A stretch of 64,000 nt of DNA from Microbacterium azadirachtae (GTDB lineage Bacteria > Actinomycetota > Actinomycetes > Actinomycetales > Microbacteriaceae): positions 1 through 64,000 of the forward strand of contig NZ_JYIT01000072.1 of assembly GCF_000956545.1 (NCBI RefSeq), given 5' to 3'. Below, in pieces: positions 49,680 through 58,774 of this stretch. How positions within the stretch are numbered: the first letter of the stretch is position 1; each line of letters begins with the position of its first letter. The position numbers and the translations under genes are program-made. The notes beneath the pieces were generated by a model, which was given only the letters and a program-made list of their open reading frames with translations, ran no database searches and was not told where the DNA came from.

Positions 49680-50534
49680 TCAGAAGACGTTGGACTGGAG
49701 CCAGGCGAGCGGGTCGATCGCGCTGTCGTTGATGTGCACCTCGAAGTGCAGGCAGGAGCCGACCGTCCAGCCGGTGTTGCCGACGCGGCCGAGGAACTGG
49801 CCGGCCGTGACGCACTCGCCGACCTGCACCGCGCGCGTCCCGTAGTCCATGTGCGCGTACAGGGTGGAGACGGCATTCTGGCCGCTCAGTGCGGCGTGCG
49901 AGAGCTCGACCGAGACGCCGTAGCCCTGGTAGCTCTCCTGGGAGAGCGTGACGCAGCCGTCGGCCGCGGCGTAGATGGGGGTGCCGATGGGGGCCGCGAA
50001 GTCCTGGCCCATGTGACTGCGTCCGGTGCGCGGGGCGCCGAATCCGTCGGTCAGCGTGTAGGAGCCGGCGGCCATCGGGTAGATGACCTGGCCGGGCTGC
50101 GCGATAGACGCGACACCGGTGCGCGCGGCCGCAGCGGTGGCGGCCTGCTTCGCGCTGAGCTCGGTGGGCGTGGTGGCCGTGAACGTGCCGTGCACCTGCA
50201 CGTCGGGCAGCACGCCGTTGGCAGCGGTGAACGACTGCGCGCGGATGTCGGCCGAGGCGTTGTTCGCGGCCTGGGCGTCGCTGGCGCGGACCATGCCGAT
50301 GGCGGGGAGCGCGGTGCCGACGACGAGTGCGGAGATCGCCAGCGCAGCGCCCGTGCTGCGGCTGAGACGCTTGACGTTGCGACGCGGGCGACGGCCTGCG
50401 GGGACGGCGTGCGGAGGAAGCTGGGCCGGGGCCGCGGATCGGGCGGCCGGCTCGGAGGCCTGCGGTGGCGCGGGGATGCGCGCCTGGGGCGCGGTCGGGT
50501 CTGCCGCGCGGGTGCCGGCGAACGTGCCGCGCAC
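49680..50534 (-). CDS. M23-family peptidase (LytM domain), start uncertain
   Basis: The first normal start is GTG at 50534, giving 284 residues. A hydrophobic segment (ALAISALVVGTALPAIGMV, about 63-81) anchors or exports it. The C-terminal LytM domain has the HxxxD (SHMGQDF) and HxH (LHFEVHI) zinc motifs and acts on peptidoglycan. However, the frame stays open upstream to about 50801, and the upstream part (SRRELREQAAAQ and Ser/Pro/Ala-rich sequence) has the look of real actinobacterial M23 N-termini, which commonly hold an RRELRE motif. The true start may therefore be non-canonical, for example ATC at 50741 or 50738 after GAGGAG. Confidence 0.75.
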   Translation of the reverse strand: MRGTFAGTRAADPTAPQARIPAPPQASEPAARSAAPAQLPPHAVPAGRRPRRNVKRLSRSTGAALAISALVVGTALPAIGMVRASDAQAANNASADIRAQSFTAANGVLPDVQVHGTFTATTPTELSAKQAATAAAARTGVASIAQPGQVIYPMAAGSYTLTDGFGAPRTGRSHMGQDFAAPIGTPIYAAADGCVTLSQESYQGYGVSVELSHAALSGQNAVSTLYAHMDYGTRAVQVGECVTAGQFLGRVGNTGWTVGSCLHFEVHINDSAIDPLAWLQSNVF

Positions 50535-50902
50535 CTCGGAGGCGGGGGTGCTGCGGGTCTCGGCGGCCGGTGCCGCGGGGGCCGAGGCGGCGGGCGTCGT
50601 CGAAGCGGCGGATGCCTGGGCCGCGGCCTGCTCGCGCAGCTCACGACGGGAGCGGGGCGCGGCGGTACCGGGGGTCGCAGAGGGGGATCCTGCGGAACGG
50701 GCAGAGGGGAGCTCGGTCTCGGGGGCTCGCGAACTGATGATGTGCTCCTCGGGCAGCGGAGGGGGTGTGACTTTCTCCGCCTTCGGGGGGAACGGAGGGT
50801 GTTACAACTCCGTAATAATACGGATGGTTCCTGAGAGTTCCATACATTGGCCGTGAAACGGGCGCGTCGGCGTGGCGTCGGCGTGGCCTCGACGGACGAG
50901 GT

Positions 50903-53452
50903 TCAGCGCTCTCCGGCGCGGTTGGTGATGGTCTGCATGAGCGCCAGATACTCCTGCGGAGTCGCCTCCGGCAGGTACGCGCTGCCGATCGCCATCCCGA
51001 TGCGGGGGAGCTGCGCCGGATCCGCATACGCCATGTAGATCGTCTCGTAGCGCGGGTTGAACTTGCTCTTGAAGCGGAACAGCGACGTGAACCCGTAGGC
51101 CGGCTCGAGGATCTCGCCCAGCCAGGCGAGCAGCCGGTCCATGACGGTCGGCTCGGTGACCTCCTGGCCCGGCTTGGTCGCCAGCGGCGCCCCGGACAGG
51201 CTCAGCACCTGTGCGCCCTGCTCCTTCATATGAAGCGCTGCGGACGCGATCACGAACTCCATGATCCCGGGCATCGATCCGTCGCTGCGCCGCATGAAGT
51301 CGATCGTCCAGCCGGTGACCCGGCCGTCGGTCCAGCTCGGCAGCCAGCTCGTGGTCGCCTCGATCCCGCCGTCCTTGTTGATCGCGAGGAAGATCCCGAC
51401 ATCGGAGTCCTTGAGCTCCTCCATGCCGCCGAGGGTGAAGCCCATCTCCGGGAGCTTCTTGTGGGCGACCCATTCCTCGCTGACCGCGGTGATCTCGCGC
51501 GAGTAGCGCGAGGGGAGCTCGTTCCACGTCGACCAGAGGGTGGTGATGCCCTCGCGCTCGCCGCGGTTGAGCGGCTGCCGCACCTTCTGCCACGCCTTTC
51601 CGGTGAGCTCGAAGCCGGGGAGGTCGATGACGGTCTCCTCGCCGACGGACATGTACTGCCACCCGAACGACTGGAAGATCGGCAGATAGCGCTCGTGGAA
51701 GCTGTAGAAGCAGGCCGACCAGCCCTGTGCCTCGCAGTGGGCGATGAAGCCCTCGATCGTCTCGCGCTCCGCACCGGGCGCGCAGACGGGATCCGACATC
51801 GTGAGCGCGACCTTGTTGATGACCCGGTAGGCGATCGCGCCCTGGCCGTCGGGCGTGAACCAGTGGGTGTTGCCGGCCCACGTGCCCATGAAGCCCAGAG
51901 TGCCGCCGCCGCCGCGGCGCAGCAGCTCGCGGAACTGCGCCTCCTCCATGACGTGGCTGCCGACCTGGGTGGCGCGGAACAGCCGGATCGCGGCGACGAT
52001 GAAGACGATCCAGAACGGCACGCCCACCCACTGGTAGACGAACAGCGCGGCGCCGTCGACCGGGATGCCCGGGTCGGCGATGGCGGGCAGCAGCCCTGCG
52101 GAGACGAACGGGCGCACGAGGTCTGCGAGGAGCTCGCCCACGGAGGGCTGGCCGTCGAGGTAGTTGTCGCCGTCGATGAGGCCCATGACCAGGTAGATCC
52201 CCGCGCAGACCAGGAACGCGCCGACCACGGTGATCGTGAAGCGTCGCACGGCCGCGCGGGGCGCCGTCACCTGGAAGCGTGCGCGGGTGATCAGCAGCAG
52301 CGCGATGACCCCGATCGGCACGAGCACCGCGAGGACCATGGCGATGCCGTCCTCGATCAGGAGCTTGCCGCGCGTCTTGTCGTCGAGCAGCTCGTTGATC
52401 CCGACGGCCGTGGACGTGAGCAGCGCGATGGCCGCGTTCACGACGAGGGCGAGGATCCACGCGGCGCGGCGTCCGGTGCGCAGCCCCCAGGCCGCCAGCA
52501 GGGTCAGCAGCAGCGGCACGAGGCTGATCAGGAACGGGCCGGGACCGGACTGCAGGAGCGCGGCCGCCTGCCGGGAGCAGTCCGCGGTGAAGTCCTGCGT
52601 GCACGACGTGTCCATCGGCTGCGCGTCGAGAGGCGAGAACCCGGAGACTACGAGGCCCAGCGGCGCGTACCAGGACCCCGAGACGAGCACGATGAACGGA
52701 CCGAGGCCGGTCGCCGCCACGATCGCCGCGACGAGGGTGCGCACCTCCCGATAGGAGCTTCGGTGCCACGAGGGCCGTGCGGTGCCGTGCGCGAGCATCA
52801 CCCCCAGCACGGCGCCCACGACGCCGGACAGCAGCCGGAAGACGCTGTCGCTGTCGGCGGCGTACAGCGCGAACATCACGAGGAGGGTGAAGCCGACGAC
52901 ACGGATGCGCCGCTGCCACAGCGCCGGCGCGAAGGCGGACGCGGCCATGAGCAGGCCGACGGTGCCGATCGTCGGATCCGCGACGAGGTCGAAGCTCGCG
53001 AGCATGCCCCAGGAGGATCCCCAGGAGAGCAGCAGCGCCTGCGCGCCCAGGCCCACGAGGATGCCGAGGATCCCCGTGAGGAAGAACACCCAGACCGCCC
53101 GGACGGTGCCGAGCCTGCGCTCGGCGTACGCGCCGGCGGTGAGGATCAGGGCGAGGGCGAGCACTCCGCCGATCACGGAATCGCCGAACAGCAGCGCCGT
53201 GAACGGGGTCCACCAGAGCCCCAGCTCGAACGTGGTGCCCTCGCCGGCCGCGAACTCCTCGGGGAACCGTCCCAGGAACGTGCCCGTGACGAAACCGGTC
53301 GCGATCACGACGACGGCGAGCGTCGCGGCGAAAGGGTTGCGCCGAAGGTAGGTGGCGACCGCGCGGAGCCATCGCGGCGTCGGACGTGCCGGAGACGTCG
53401 AAGACGTCGGCGGCGGCACGGCGCCCGTCGGCGCGCTGTCGGAGGCGGTCAT
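50903..53452 (-). CDS. MprF-like membrane lysyltransferase (DUF2156)
   Basis: An 849-residue protein. The N-terminal half has many hydrophobic segments, in which the first six (about 38-240) look rhomboid-like, and a second set (about 250-520). The C-terminal half has the DUF2156 domain (GGTLGFMGTWAGNTHWFTPDG to the end, with AINKDGGIEATTSWLPSW), which transfers aminoacyl groups to phosphatidylglycerol. MprF-type enzymes reduce surface charge and give resistance to cationic peptides. Its substrate amino acid cannot be deduced. The ATG at 53452 is chosen. Confidence 0.8.
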   Translation of the reverse strand: MTASDSAPTGAVPPPTSSTSPARPTPRWLRAVATYLRRNPFAATLAVVVIATGFVTGTFLGRFPEEFAAGEGTTFELGLWWTPFTALLFGDSVIGGVLALALILTAGAYAERRLGTVRAVWVFFLTGILGILVGLGAQALLLSWGSSWGMLASFDLVADPTIGTVGLLMAASAFAPALWQRRIRVVGFTLLVMFALYAADSDSVFRLLSGVVGAVLGVMLAHGTARPSWHRSSYREVRTLVAAIVAATGLGPFIVLVSGSWYAPLGLVVSGFSPLDAQPMDTSCTQDFTADCSRQAAALLQSGPGPFLISLVPLLLTLLAAWGLRTGRRAAWILALVVNAAIALLTSTAVGINELLDDKTRGKLLIEDGIAMVLAVLVPIGVIALLLITRARFQVTAPRAAVRRFTITVVGAFLVCAGIYLVMGLIDGDNYLDGQPSVGELLADLVRPFVSAGLLPAIADPGIPVDGAALFVYQWVGVPFWIVFIVAAIRLFRATQVGSHVMEEAQFRELLRRGGGGTLGFMGTWAGNTHWFTPDGQGAIAYRVINKVALTMSDPVCAPGAERETIEGFIAHCEAQGWSACFYSFHERYLPIFQSFGWQYMSVGEETVIDLPGFELTGKAWQKVRQPLNRGEREGITTLWSTWNELPSRYSREITAVSEEWVAHKKLPEMGFTLGGMEELKDSDVGIFLAINKDGGIEATTSWLPSWTDGRVTGWTIDFMRRSDGSMPGIMEFVIASAALHMKEQGAQVLSLSGAPLATKPGQEVTEPTVMDRLLAWLGEILEPAYGFTSLFRFKSKFNPRYETIYMAYADPAQLPRIGMAIGSAYLPEATPQEYLALMQTITNRAGER

Positions 53453-53566
53453 GCGGTGGCCCTCTCTGCGATGATCGTCCGGCCCAGGAGCGAGGTCGTG
53501 CCCGGGTCCTCTCTCAGAGTGCCGAACAGCCGAGAGGTTGTACAGCAGCCATGCCCGCCGCGCCCG

Positions 53567-54040
53567 TCAGAGCGCCGCGACCACGGTGCCGTCGCGGCGC
53601 TCGAAGACGAGCTGCGTCTCCGTGGCGCGCACCACGTCGTGCACGGTGATGCGTTCGAGGACGATGTCGCGCAGGGCCGCGGCGTCGGCGACGGCGACGT
53701 GCACGAGGAAGTCGTCGGCACCGGCGATGTGGAAGACCTGTAGCACGCCCTCGGTGGCGGCGAGGGCGTCGAACAGCGCCTCCACGCCGGACTTGCTGTG
53801 ATTGCCGAGGCGCACCCGGATCACCGCCTGCACCGGGCGGCCGAGGGCCGCGGGGTCCAGGAGCAGCCGCATGCCGAGGATCACGCCGCGCGTCCGTAGA
53901 GAGCGCAGCCGGAACGCGCACGTGGACGCCGGGATGCCGAGCGCCGCGGCGAGCTCCTTGATCGGCGCATCGGGGTGCGCCGAGAGGTGGGCGAGGATGC
54001 GCAGGTCGAGCGCGTCGACGGTCTGCTGTCCCGAGGTCAA
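53567..54040 (-). CDS. Lrp/AsnC-family regulator
   Basis: About 157 residues from a TTG at 54040 that follows GGAGGGG at good spacing; upstream starts at 54097 (ATG) or 54112 (TTG) lack binding sites and would lie in the promoter region. The N-terminal HTH (ALDLRILAHLSAHPDAPIKELAAALGIPASTCAFRLRSLRTRGVI) and the RAM domain (VIRVRLGNHSKSG, EGVLQVFHIAGADDFLVHVAVADAAAL) are clear. It is divergent from the PLP-enzyme gene and probably regulates it in response to an amino acid. Confidence 0.85.
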   Translation of the reverse strand: MTSGQQTVDALDLRILAHLSAHPDAPIKELAAALGIPASTCAFRLRSLRTRGVILGMRLLLDPAALGRPVQAVIRVRLGNHSKSGVEALFDALAATEGVLQVFHIAGADDFLVHVAVADAAALRDIVLERITVHDVVRATETQLVFERRDGTVVAAL

Positions 54041-54153
54041 GATCCGCCCCTCCACGTGGCCAGGGATTGTTCGTGACGCAAGCTTCTCATGCTTCATCGA
54101 CGATTGCAGCAAGCGATCTGGCAGTATCCTGCGTGCGGAGGGATCCTGAACCC

Positions 54154-55359
54154 ATGATCGACGACGATTCCCTGCGAGAGACCCCGTTGCGCCCCGAGAC
54201 CGTTGCCGTGCACGCCGGCCGTGCCGACCTCGCCGCCCTCGGCGTGCACGCCGCCCCCATCGACCTCTCCTCGACCAACCCCCTGCCCGACATCCTGCAC
54301 GGCGGCGACTCCTACGAGTCGATGGCGAACGGAGGGCATCCGCTGCCCGACGGCGGCAACGTCTACGCGCGCCTGTGGAACCCCACCGTCGCGCGCTTCG
54401 AGGAGGCGCTCGCCGAGCTCGAGCACGCCGAGTCCTCGGTGGCCTTCTCCAGCGGCATGGCGGCGATGACCGCCGCGATCCTGTCGCACACGACGGCCGT
54501 GGGCAAGCACCGCATCGTCGCCGTGCGTCCCCTCTACGGCGGCACCGACCACCTGCTCGACTCGGGGCTGCTCGGCGCGGACACCACGTTCTGCGCGGAG
54601 GACGAGGTGAGCGCCCATCTGCGGGAGGACACCGGTCTGGTCGTCGTCGAGACCCCGGGCAACCCGACGCTCGATCTCGTCGACATCGCGGCGGTCGTCG
54701 CCCAGGCGGGCGATGTGCCGGTGCTCGTGGACAACACGTTCGCCACGCCGCTGCTGCAGAACCCGCTGGATCTGGGCGCGGCGATGTCGCTGCACAGCGC
54801 CACGAAGTACATCGGAGGGCACGGGGACGTGATCGCGGGCGTCATCGCGTGCTCGGAGCCGACCGCTCAGGCGCTGCGGCGCGTGCGGGCGATCACCGGA
54901 GCACTGCTGCACCCGCTCGGCGCGTACCTGCTGCACCGGGGCCTGGCGACGCTGCCGGTGCGGATGGAGCGCCAGCAGCGCTCCGCCGAGCACGTGGCCG
55001 CCTGGCTCGCCGAGCATCCCGCCGTCGCCGAGGTCTTCTATCCCGGGATCGGGGACGATCGAGGTCTCGTCCCGCGCCAGATGCGCGGCGGCGGAGCCAT
55101 GATCGCGGCGCGGCTCCGTGACGGCTACGCGGCCGCGGAGGCTCTCACTGGCTCGGTGCGCCTGTTCACCCACGCCGTCTCCCTCGGCGGCGTCGACTCG
55201 CTCGTGCAGCACCCGGCGGCGCTGACGCATCGCCCCGTGGCCGCTGAGGCGCGCCCGGGGGCGGACATCGTGCGCCTGTCGATCGGGCTGGAGGACCCGG
55301 AGGATCTCGTCCGGGATCTGGCCCAGGCGCTGGCTCGGGTCGCGGCCGTCGTGCGCTGA
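54154..55359 (+). CDS. Cys/Met-metabolism PLP-dependent enzyme
   Basis: A 401-residue PLP enzyme of the cystathionine gamma-synthase/methionine gamma-lyase family. The PLP lysine is Lys218 in SATKYIGGHGD; ETPGNPTLDL and the substrate-binding RLWNP segment are typical. The ATG at 54154 has GGAGGG upstream. Lrp-type regulators next to methionine gamma-lyases are known (mdeR-mdeA), so a degradative role is possible; synthesis of cystathionine is the alternative. A hairpin at 55368-55400 follows. Confidence 0.8.
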   Translation: MIDDDSLRETPLRPETVAVHAGRADLAALGVHAAPIDLSSTNPLPDILHGGDSYESMANGGHPLPDGGNVYARLWNPTVARFEEALAELEHAESSVAFSSGMAAMTAAILSHTTAVGKHRIVAVRPLYGGTDHLLDSGLLGADTTFCAEDEVSAHLREDTGLVVVETPGNPTLDLVDIAAVVAQAGDVPVLVDNTFATPLLQNPLDLGAAMSLHSATKYIGGHGDVIAGVIACSEPTAQALRRVRAITGALLHPLGAYLLHRGLATLPVRMERQQRSAEHVAAWLAEHPAVAEVFYPGIGDDRGLVPRQMRGGGAMIAARLRDGYAAAEALTGSVRLFTHAVSLGGVDSLVQHPAALTHRPVAAEARPGADIVRLSIGLEDPEDLVRDLAQALARVAAVVR

Positions 55360-55367
55360 ACTGCGCG

Positions 55368-55400
55368 CCGGCCGGATCCGCCCCGCGCGGGTCCGGCCGG
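55368..55400 (+). terminator. Terminator-like hairpin
   Basis: CCGGCCGGATCC pairs with GGGTCCGGCCGG (one G-U) around a 9-base loop. It follows the PLP-enzyme stop by 8 bases. There is no T-run. Confidence 0.5.
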
Positions 55401-55437
55401 TGACCGGAGTGTCCGTGGCCTCCGGCAGACTTGTGCG

Positions 55438-56715
55438 GTGACCGGTATGAGAGCGTTCTGGACGGCCCTGCCCACCGAAGGGCGATGGCTGCTGTCGACC
55501 GTGGCGATCCAGACGCTGGGCCGAGGGCTGACGCTGCCCTTCACCATCATCTACCTGCACGAGGTGCGCGGGTTCGACCTGGGCGTCTCCGGTGCGCTCA
55601 TGAGCATCATCGCCGTGACCGGCCTGCTGGTGACGGGGCCCGGCGGCACCCTCATCGACCGGTACGGGGCGCGCCGGGTGCTCCTGGTCGGGCTCGCCGC
55701 GATGATCGCCGGCTGCGCGCTGCTGGCGTTCGCGACGACGCCGGCGGCGGCCGCGATCGCGCTGGTGCTGATGGGGGTCAACTTCGGCGTCTCCTGGCCG
55801 GGGTTCAACGCGGTGATCGCCTCGATCGTCGAGGGCGAGCTCCGGCAGCAGTACTTCGGCGTGAACTTCGCCCTGATCAATCTCGGGATCGGCGTCGGCG
55901 GCATCATCGGCGGCTTCTTCATCGACGTGCACCGGCCGGAGACCTTCACGGCGATCTTCCTCATCGACGCGGTGAGCTCGCTCATCCCGATGGCGCTGCT
56001 GCTCGGTCCGCTGCGGCACGTCCGCACCCATGCGGATCCGGCGGAGGTCCACACGGAACCGGCCGAGGGGTATCGGCAGATCCTGCGGCGGCCGGCCGTG
56101 CTCTGGCTGACGCTGCTGACGTTCCTCGCGGTCTTCATCGGCTACGGGCAGATGGAGGGCGGATTCCCCGCGTTCGCCCGCCAGGTGTCCGGCGTCTCCA
56201 CGCAGGTGATCGGCTTCTCCTTCGCGGTGAACACGGCCGTCATCGTGCTGCTGCAGTTCGCGGTGCTGAAGCTGATCCGCGGACACCGGCGCACCAGGGT
56301 CATGCAGATCATGACGCTCACCTGGGGGCTGTCGTGGGTGGTGCTGGGTCTCACCGGGCTGCTGCCGAAGTCGCTGGCGGCCGCCATCGGGGTGCTGCTG
56401 TTCATGGGCGTCTTCGCGTTCGGCGAGACGATGCTGCAGCCCACGGTGCCCGCGATCTACAACGACCTCGCCTCGGATCGCAGCCGAGGGCGCTACAACG
56501 CCATCAACTCGGCGGCGTTCCAGGGCGGCGCCATCGCCGGCCCGATCGCGGCGGGCCTGCTGCTCGGTGAAGGCCGTCAGGCGTGGTTCATCGTGTCGAT
56601 GGTCGCGGGATCCCTGCTCATCTGCGTGCTGGCGTTCGCGCTCGAGCGTCGCGTGCCGCCCTCCGCCAACGGCATCGAGGCGGAGGAGAGCGTGGTCGAG
56701 GCCGAGAAGCACTGA
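55438..56715 (+). CDS. MFS transporter
   Basis: A 425-residue major-facilitator protein with twelve segments. The signature loop between segments 2 and 3 is seen as GGTLIDRYGARRVLL (residues 65-80). The start is either GTG at 55438 or ATG three codons later; CAGACT just upstream suggests a leaderless message, favouring the GTG. No regulator is adjacent on its own strand. Substrate unknown; it resembles drug-efflux MFS proteins. Confidence 0.8.
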   Translation: MTGMRAFWTALPTEGRWLLSTVAIQTLGRGLTLPFTIIYLHEVRGFDLGVSGALMSIIAVTGLLVTGPGGTLIDRYGARRVLLVGLAAMIAGCALLAFATTPAAAAIALVLMGVNFGVSWPGFNAVIASIVEGELRQQYFGVNFALINLGIGVGGIIGGFFIDVHRPETFTAIFLIDAVSSLIPMALLLGPLRHVRTHADPAEVHTEPAEGYRQILRRPAVLWLTLLTFLAVFIGYGQMEGGFPAFARQVSGVSTQVIGFSFAVNTAVIVLLQFAVLKLIRGHRRTRVMQIMTLTWGLSWVVLGLTGLLPKSLAAAIGVLLFMGVFAFGETMLQPTVPAIYNDLASDRSRGRYNAINSAAFQGGAIAGPIAAGLLLGEGRQAWFIVSMVAGSLLICVLAFALERRVPPSANGIEAEESVVEAEKH

Positions 56716-56771
56716 GGCGTCGGCGGCGGCAGCGGAGCACCCAGGGGAAGATCATCGGGGAAGTGTCGGCG

Positions 56772-56815
56772 TGCACATTTCTTGTGCATAAGTCTTGTGC
56801 ACAAGAAAGTGTGCA
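56772..56815. promoter_or_regulatory. Long inverted repeat, probable ArsR-type operator
   Basis: TGCACATTTCTTGTGCA (56772-56788) and TGCACAAGAAAGTGTGCA (56798-56815) are near-perfect inverted arms, and CTTGTGCACAAG at the centre right is itself a palindrome. The site lies 16 bases before the regulator start. It is probably the self-regulatory site of the downstream HTH gene. Confidence 0.65.
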
Positions 56816-56830
56816 TGTGATCATGAGGGC

Positions 56831-57418
56831 ATGGACACCCCGCAGAAGCCCGTCGGAATGCGTCTCGACGAACGTGCCGTGCGCGTGCTGGCCCACCCGC
56901 TGCGCTCCCGGATCCTCGGTGCGCTGCGCCTGCACGGACCGGCGACGGCGACCCAGCTCGCCGCCGCACTGAGCACCAACACCGGCGCCACCAGCTATCA
57001 CCTGCGCGCGCTCGAGGACGTCGGGCTCGTCGCCGACACCGGCGAGGGGGCGGGCAAACGGCGGATCTGGCGGGCGAGCACCGACTACCACTCGTGGAGC
57101 AACTCCGACTTCGCGGACGACGAGGACGCACAGACCGCGCTCGGCTGGCTGCGCCGCGACTACGTGCGCCAGTACGCGCACCGCACCGAGGAGTGGCTCG
57201 ATGCGGAGGCGACCTGGCCCGCCGAGTGGGTCGACCAGCTCGGCTTCGGCGACACGCTCGTCACCGTCGTCGCGGGGCAGCTCGCCGAGTTCCAGGCGGA
57301 GCTCGAGGCGCTCACCGAGAAGTACCGCCGCGCGGGGGAGGGCGACCCCGCCGCGCGGCGGGTCCAGATCGTGGTGCAGAGCACGCCCGTCGACTTCGAC
57401 CCGCCGGTGCAGCCGTGA
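56831..57418 (+). CDS. ArsR-like HTH regulator
   Basis: A 195-residue protein with an N-terminal winged helix of the ArsR/HTH_20 type (VRVLAHPLRSRILGALRLHGPATATQLAAALSTNTGATSYHLRALEDVGLVADTG, about 12-65). The C-terminal helical half is of unknown type. The ATG at 56831 is next to the long inverted repeat. The stop overlaps the GTG of the downstream MFS gene (GTGA), so regulator and transporter form an operon and the regulator probably controls both. Confidence 0.8.
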   Translation: MDTPQKPVGMRLDERAVRVLAHPLRSRILGALRLHGPATATQLAAALSTNTGATSYHLRALEDVGLVADTGEGAGKRRIWRASTDYHSWSNSDFADDEDAQTALGWLRRDYVRQYAHRTEEWLDAEATWPAEWVDQLGFGDTLVTVVAGQLAEFQAELEALTEKYRRAGEGDPAARRVQIVVQSTPVDFDPPVQP

Positions 57419-58731
57419 CCGCGTCGATCGCGGCAGGCTCCGTGGCGCGGCAGGCGATCGCCGTGGCCCAGCGGCGGCTTCTGCTGCTCACCGCCCTGCG
57501 CTGGCTGCCCGTCGGAGTGACGCTCGGGCTCACGGTGCTCGTGCCGCTCGAGCGCGGCATGTCGATCGCCGCGATCGGATCCATCCTCGCCATCCAGGGC
57601 TTCGTCGCGCTCGCCCTGGAGCTGCCGACGGGCGCGCTCGCCGACACGCTCGGCCGGAGGCCTGTGCTCGCCGCATCCGGCGTGCTGGCGATCACCGCCA
57701 GCACGCTGTTCCTCCTCGCGGACTCGTACGCGCTGTTCGCCGTCTCCCTGCTGCTGCAGGGGGTGTTCCGCGTGCTCGACTCGGGAGCGCTCGAGGCGTG
57801 GTTCGTCGATGCGGTGCATGAGCACGAGCCCCGGGCCGAGGTGGCGGCGCCGTTGGCGCGCGCAGGGACGGCGCTCGGCGTCGCGATCGCGGGCGGTGCG
57901 CTGCTCGGCGGCCTGCTGGTGGCCTGGCGTCCGCTCCCCGGGGTGTCCGCCCTGATCCTTCCGATGCTGGTCGCGATCGGGCTCTACGCGCTCTACACGC
58001 TCCTCGTGCTCGTCCTGGTGCGGGATGCGCGGGAGCACGACGCACCCCCGATCCGCCCGCTGACCGCGATGGCCGATGCCGCGCGCCTGACCCCGCGGAC
58101 GATCGTCGACGGCCTGCGCCGTGCGGCGCGGTCGCGGGTGCTCCTGGGACTCGTGCTCGTCGAGGTCTTCTGGTCCGTGGCGATGATCGGCTTCGAGACG
58201 CTCACCCCGCTGCAGCTGGAGGGCATCCTCGGCGGCGAGGACGCGGCCGCGGCGGTGTTCGGTCCGGCCTCGGCGGCCGCCTGGGGCCTGTTCGCGGGGG
58301 GATCGCTGCTCGCGAGCCGGCTGAGCGGCGTGCTCGGAGTCGCCTGGACCGCGATCCTCAGCAGGATCCTGAACGGCGTCTTCGTCGTGCTCATGGGGCT
58401 CGCGTCGGGCGTCGTCGGCCTGCTGATCGGCTACGGCCTCACCTATCTCGCGCACGGCGGCGCCGGACCCATGCACGCCGCGCTGCTGCACCGCGAGGCC
58501 GACCGGTCCACGAGGGCGACGATCCTCTCTCTCAACTCGATGGTCTCGGGCGGCGCCTACAGCATCGGGCTGCTGGTGCTGACGGCGTTCGCCGGAGCGA
58601 CCTCGGCCGCCATGGCGACCGTGGTGGCGGGAGCCTTCAGCGTGCTCGGCGCCCTCTGCTATCTCCCTGCGCTGCGCAAGGAACGCGCTGCCGGCGCGGT
58701 CGACGAGGCGAGCGCGACGAGCCCGGCCTGA
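57415..58731 (+). CDS. MFS transporter controlled by the upstream regulator
   Basis: A 438-residue MFS protein starting at GTG 57415, coupled by a 4-base overlap to the regulator gene. Twelve segments are visible; the ADTLGRRPVL loop (about 76-85) is the MFS signature. A resistance or efflux role is likely because ArsR-type regulators are often paired with exporters. Substrate unknown. Confidence 0.8.
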   Translation: MTASIAAGSVARQAIAVAQRRLLLLTALRWLPVGVTLGLTVLVPLERGMSIAAIGSILAIQGFVALALELPTGALADTLGRRPVLAASGVLAITASTLFLLADSYALFAVSLLLQGVFRVLDSGALEAWFVDAVHEHEPRAEVAAPLARAGTALGVAIAGGALLGGLLVAWRPLPGVSALILPMLVAIGLYALYTLLVLVLVRDAREHDAPPIRPLTAMADAARLTPRTIVDGLRRAARSRVLLGLVLVEVFWSVAMIGFETLTPLQLEGILGGEDAAAAVFGPASAAAWGLFAGGSLLASRLSGVLGVAWTAILSRILNGVFVVLMGLASGVVGLLIGYGLTYLAHGGAGPMHAALLHREADRSTRATILSLNSMVSGGAYSIGLLVLTAFAGATSAAMATVVAGAFSVLGALCYLPALRKERAAGAVDEASATSPA

Positions 58732-58774
58732 TTCGTCCAGCGCGGGCGGACGGCGCGCTGTTACGGTGAGCCGT

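Noticed and set aside
54094..56712. Very long leftward reading opposite the PLP enzyme and MFS genes
   Set aside because: Low-complexity His/Arg-rich product antisense to two well-supported genes.
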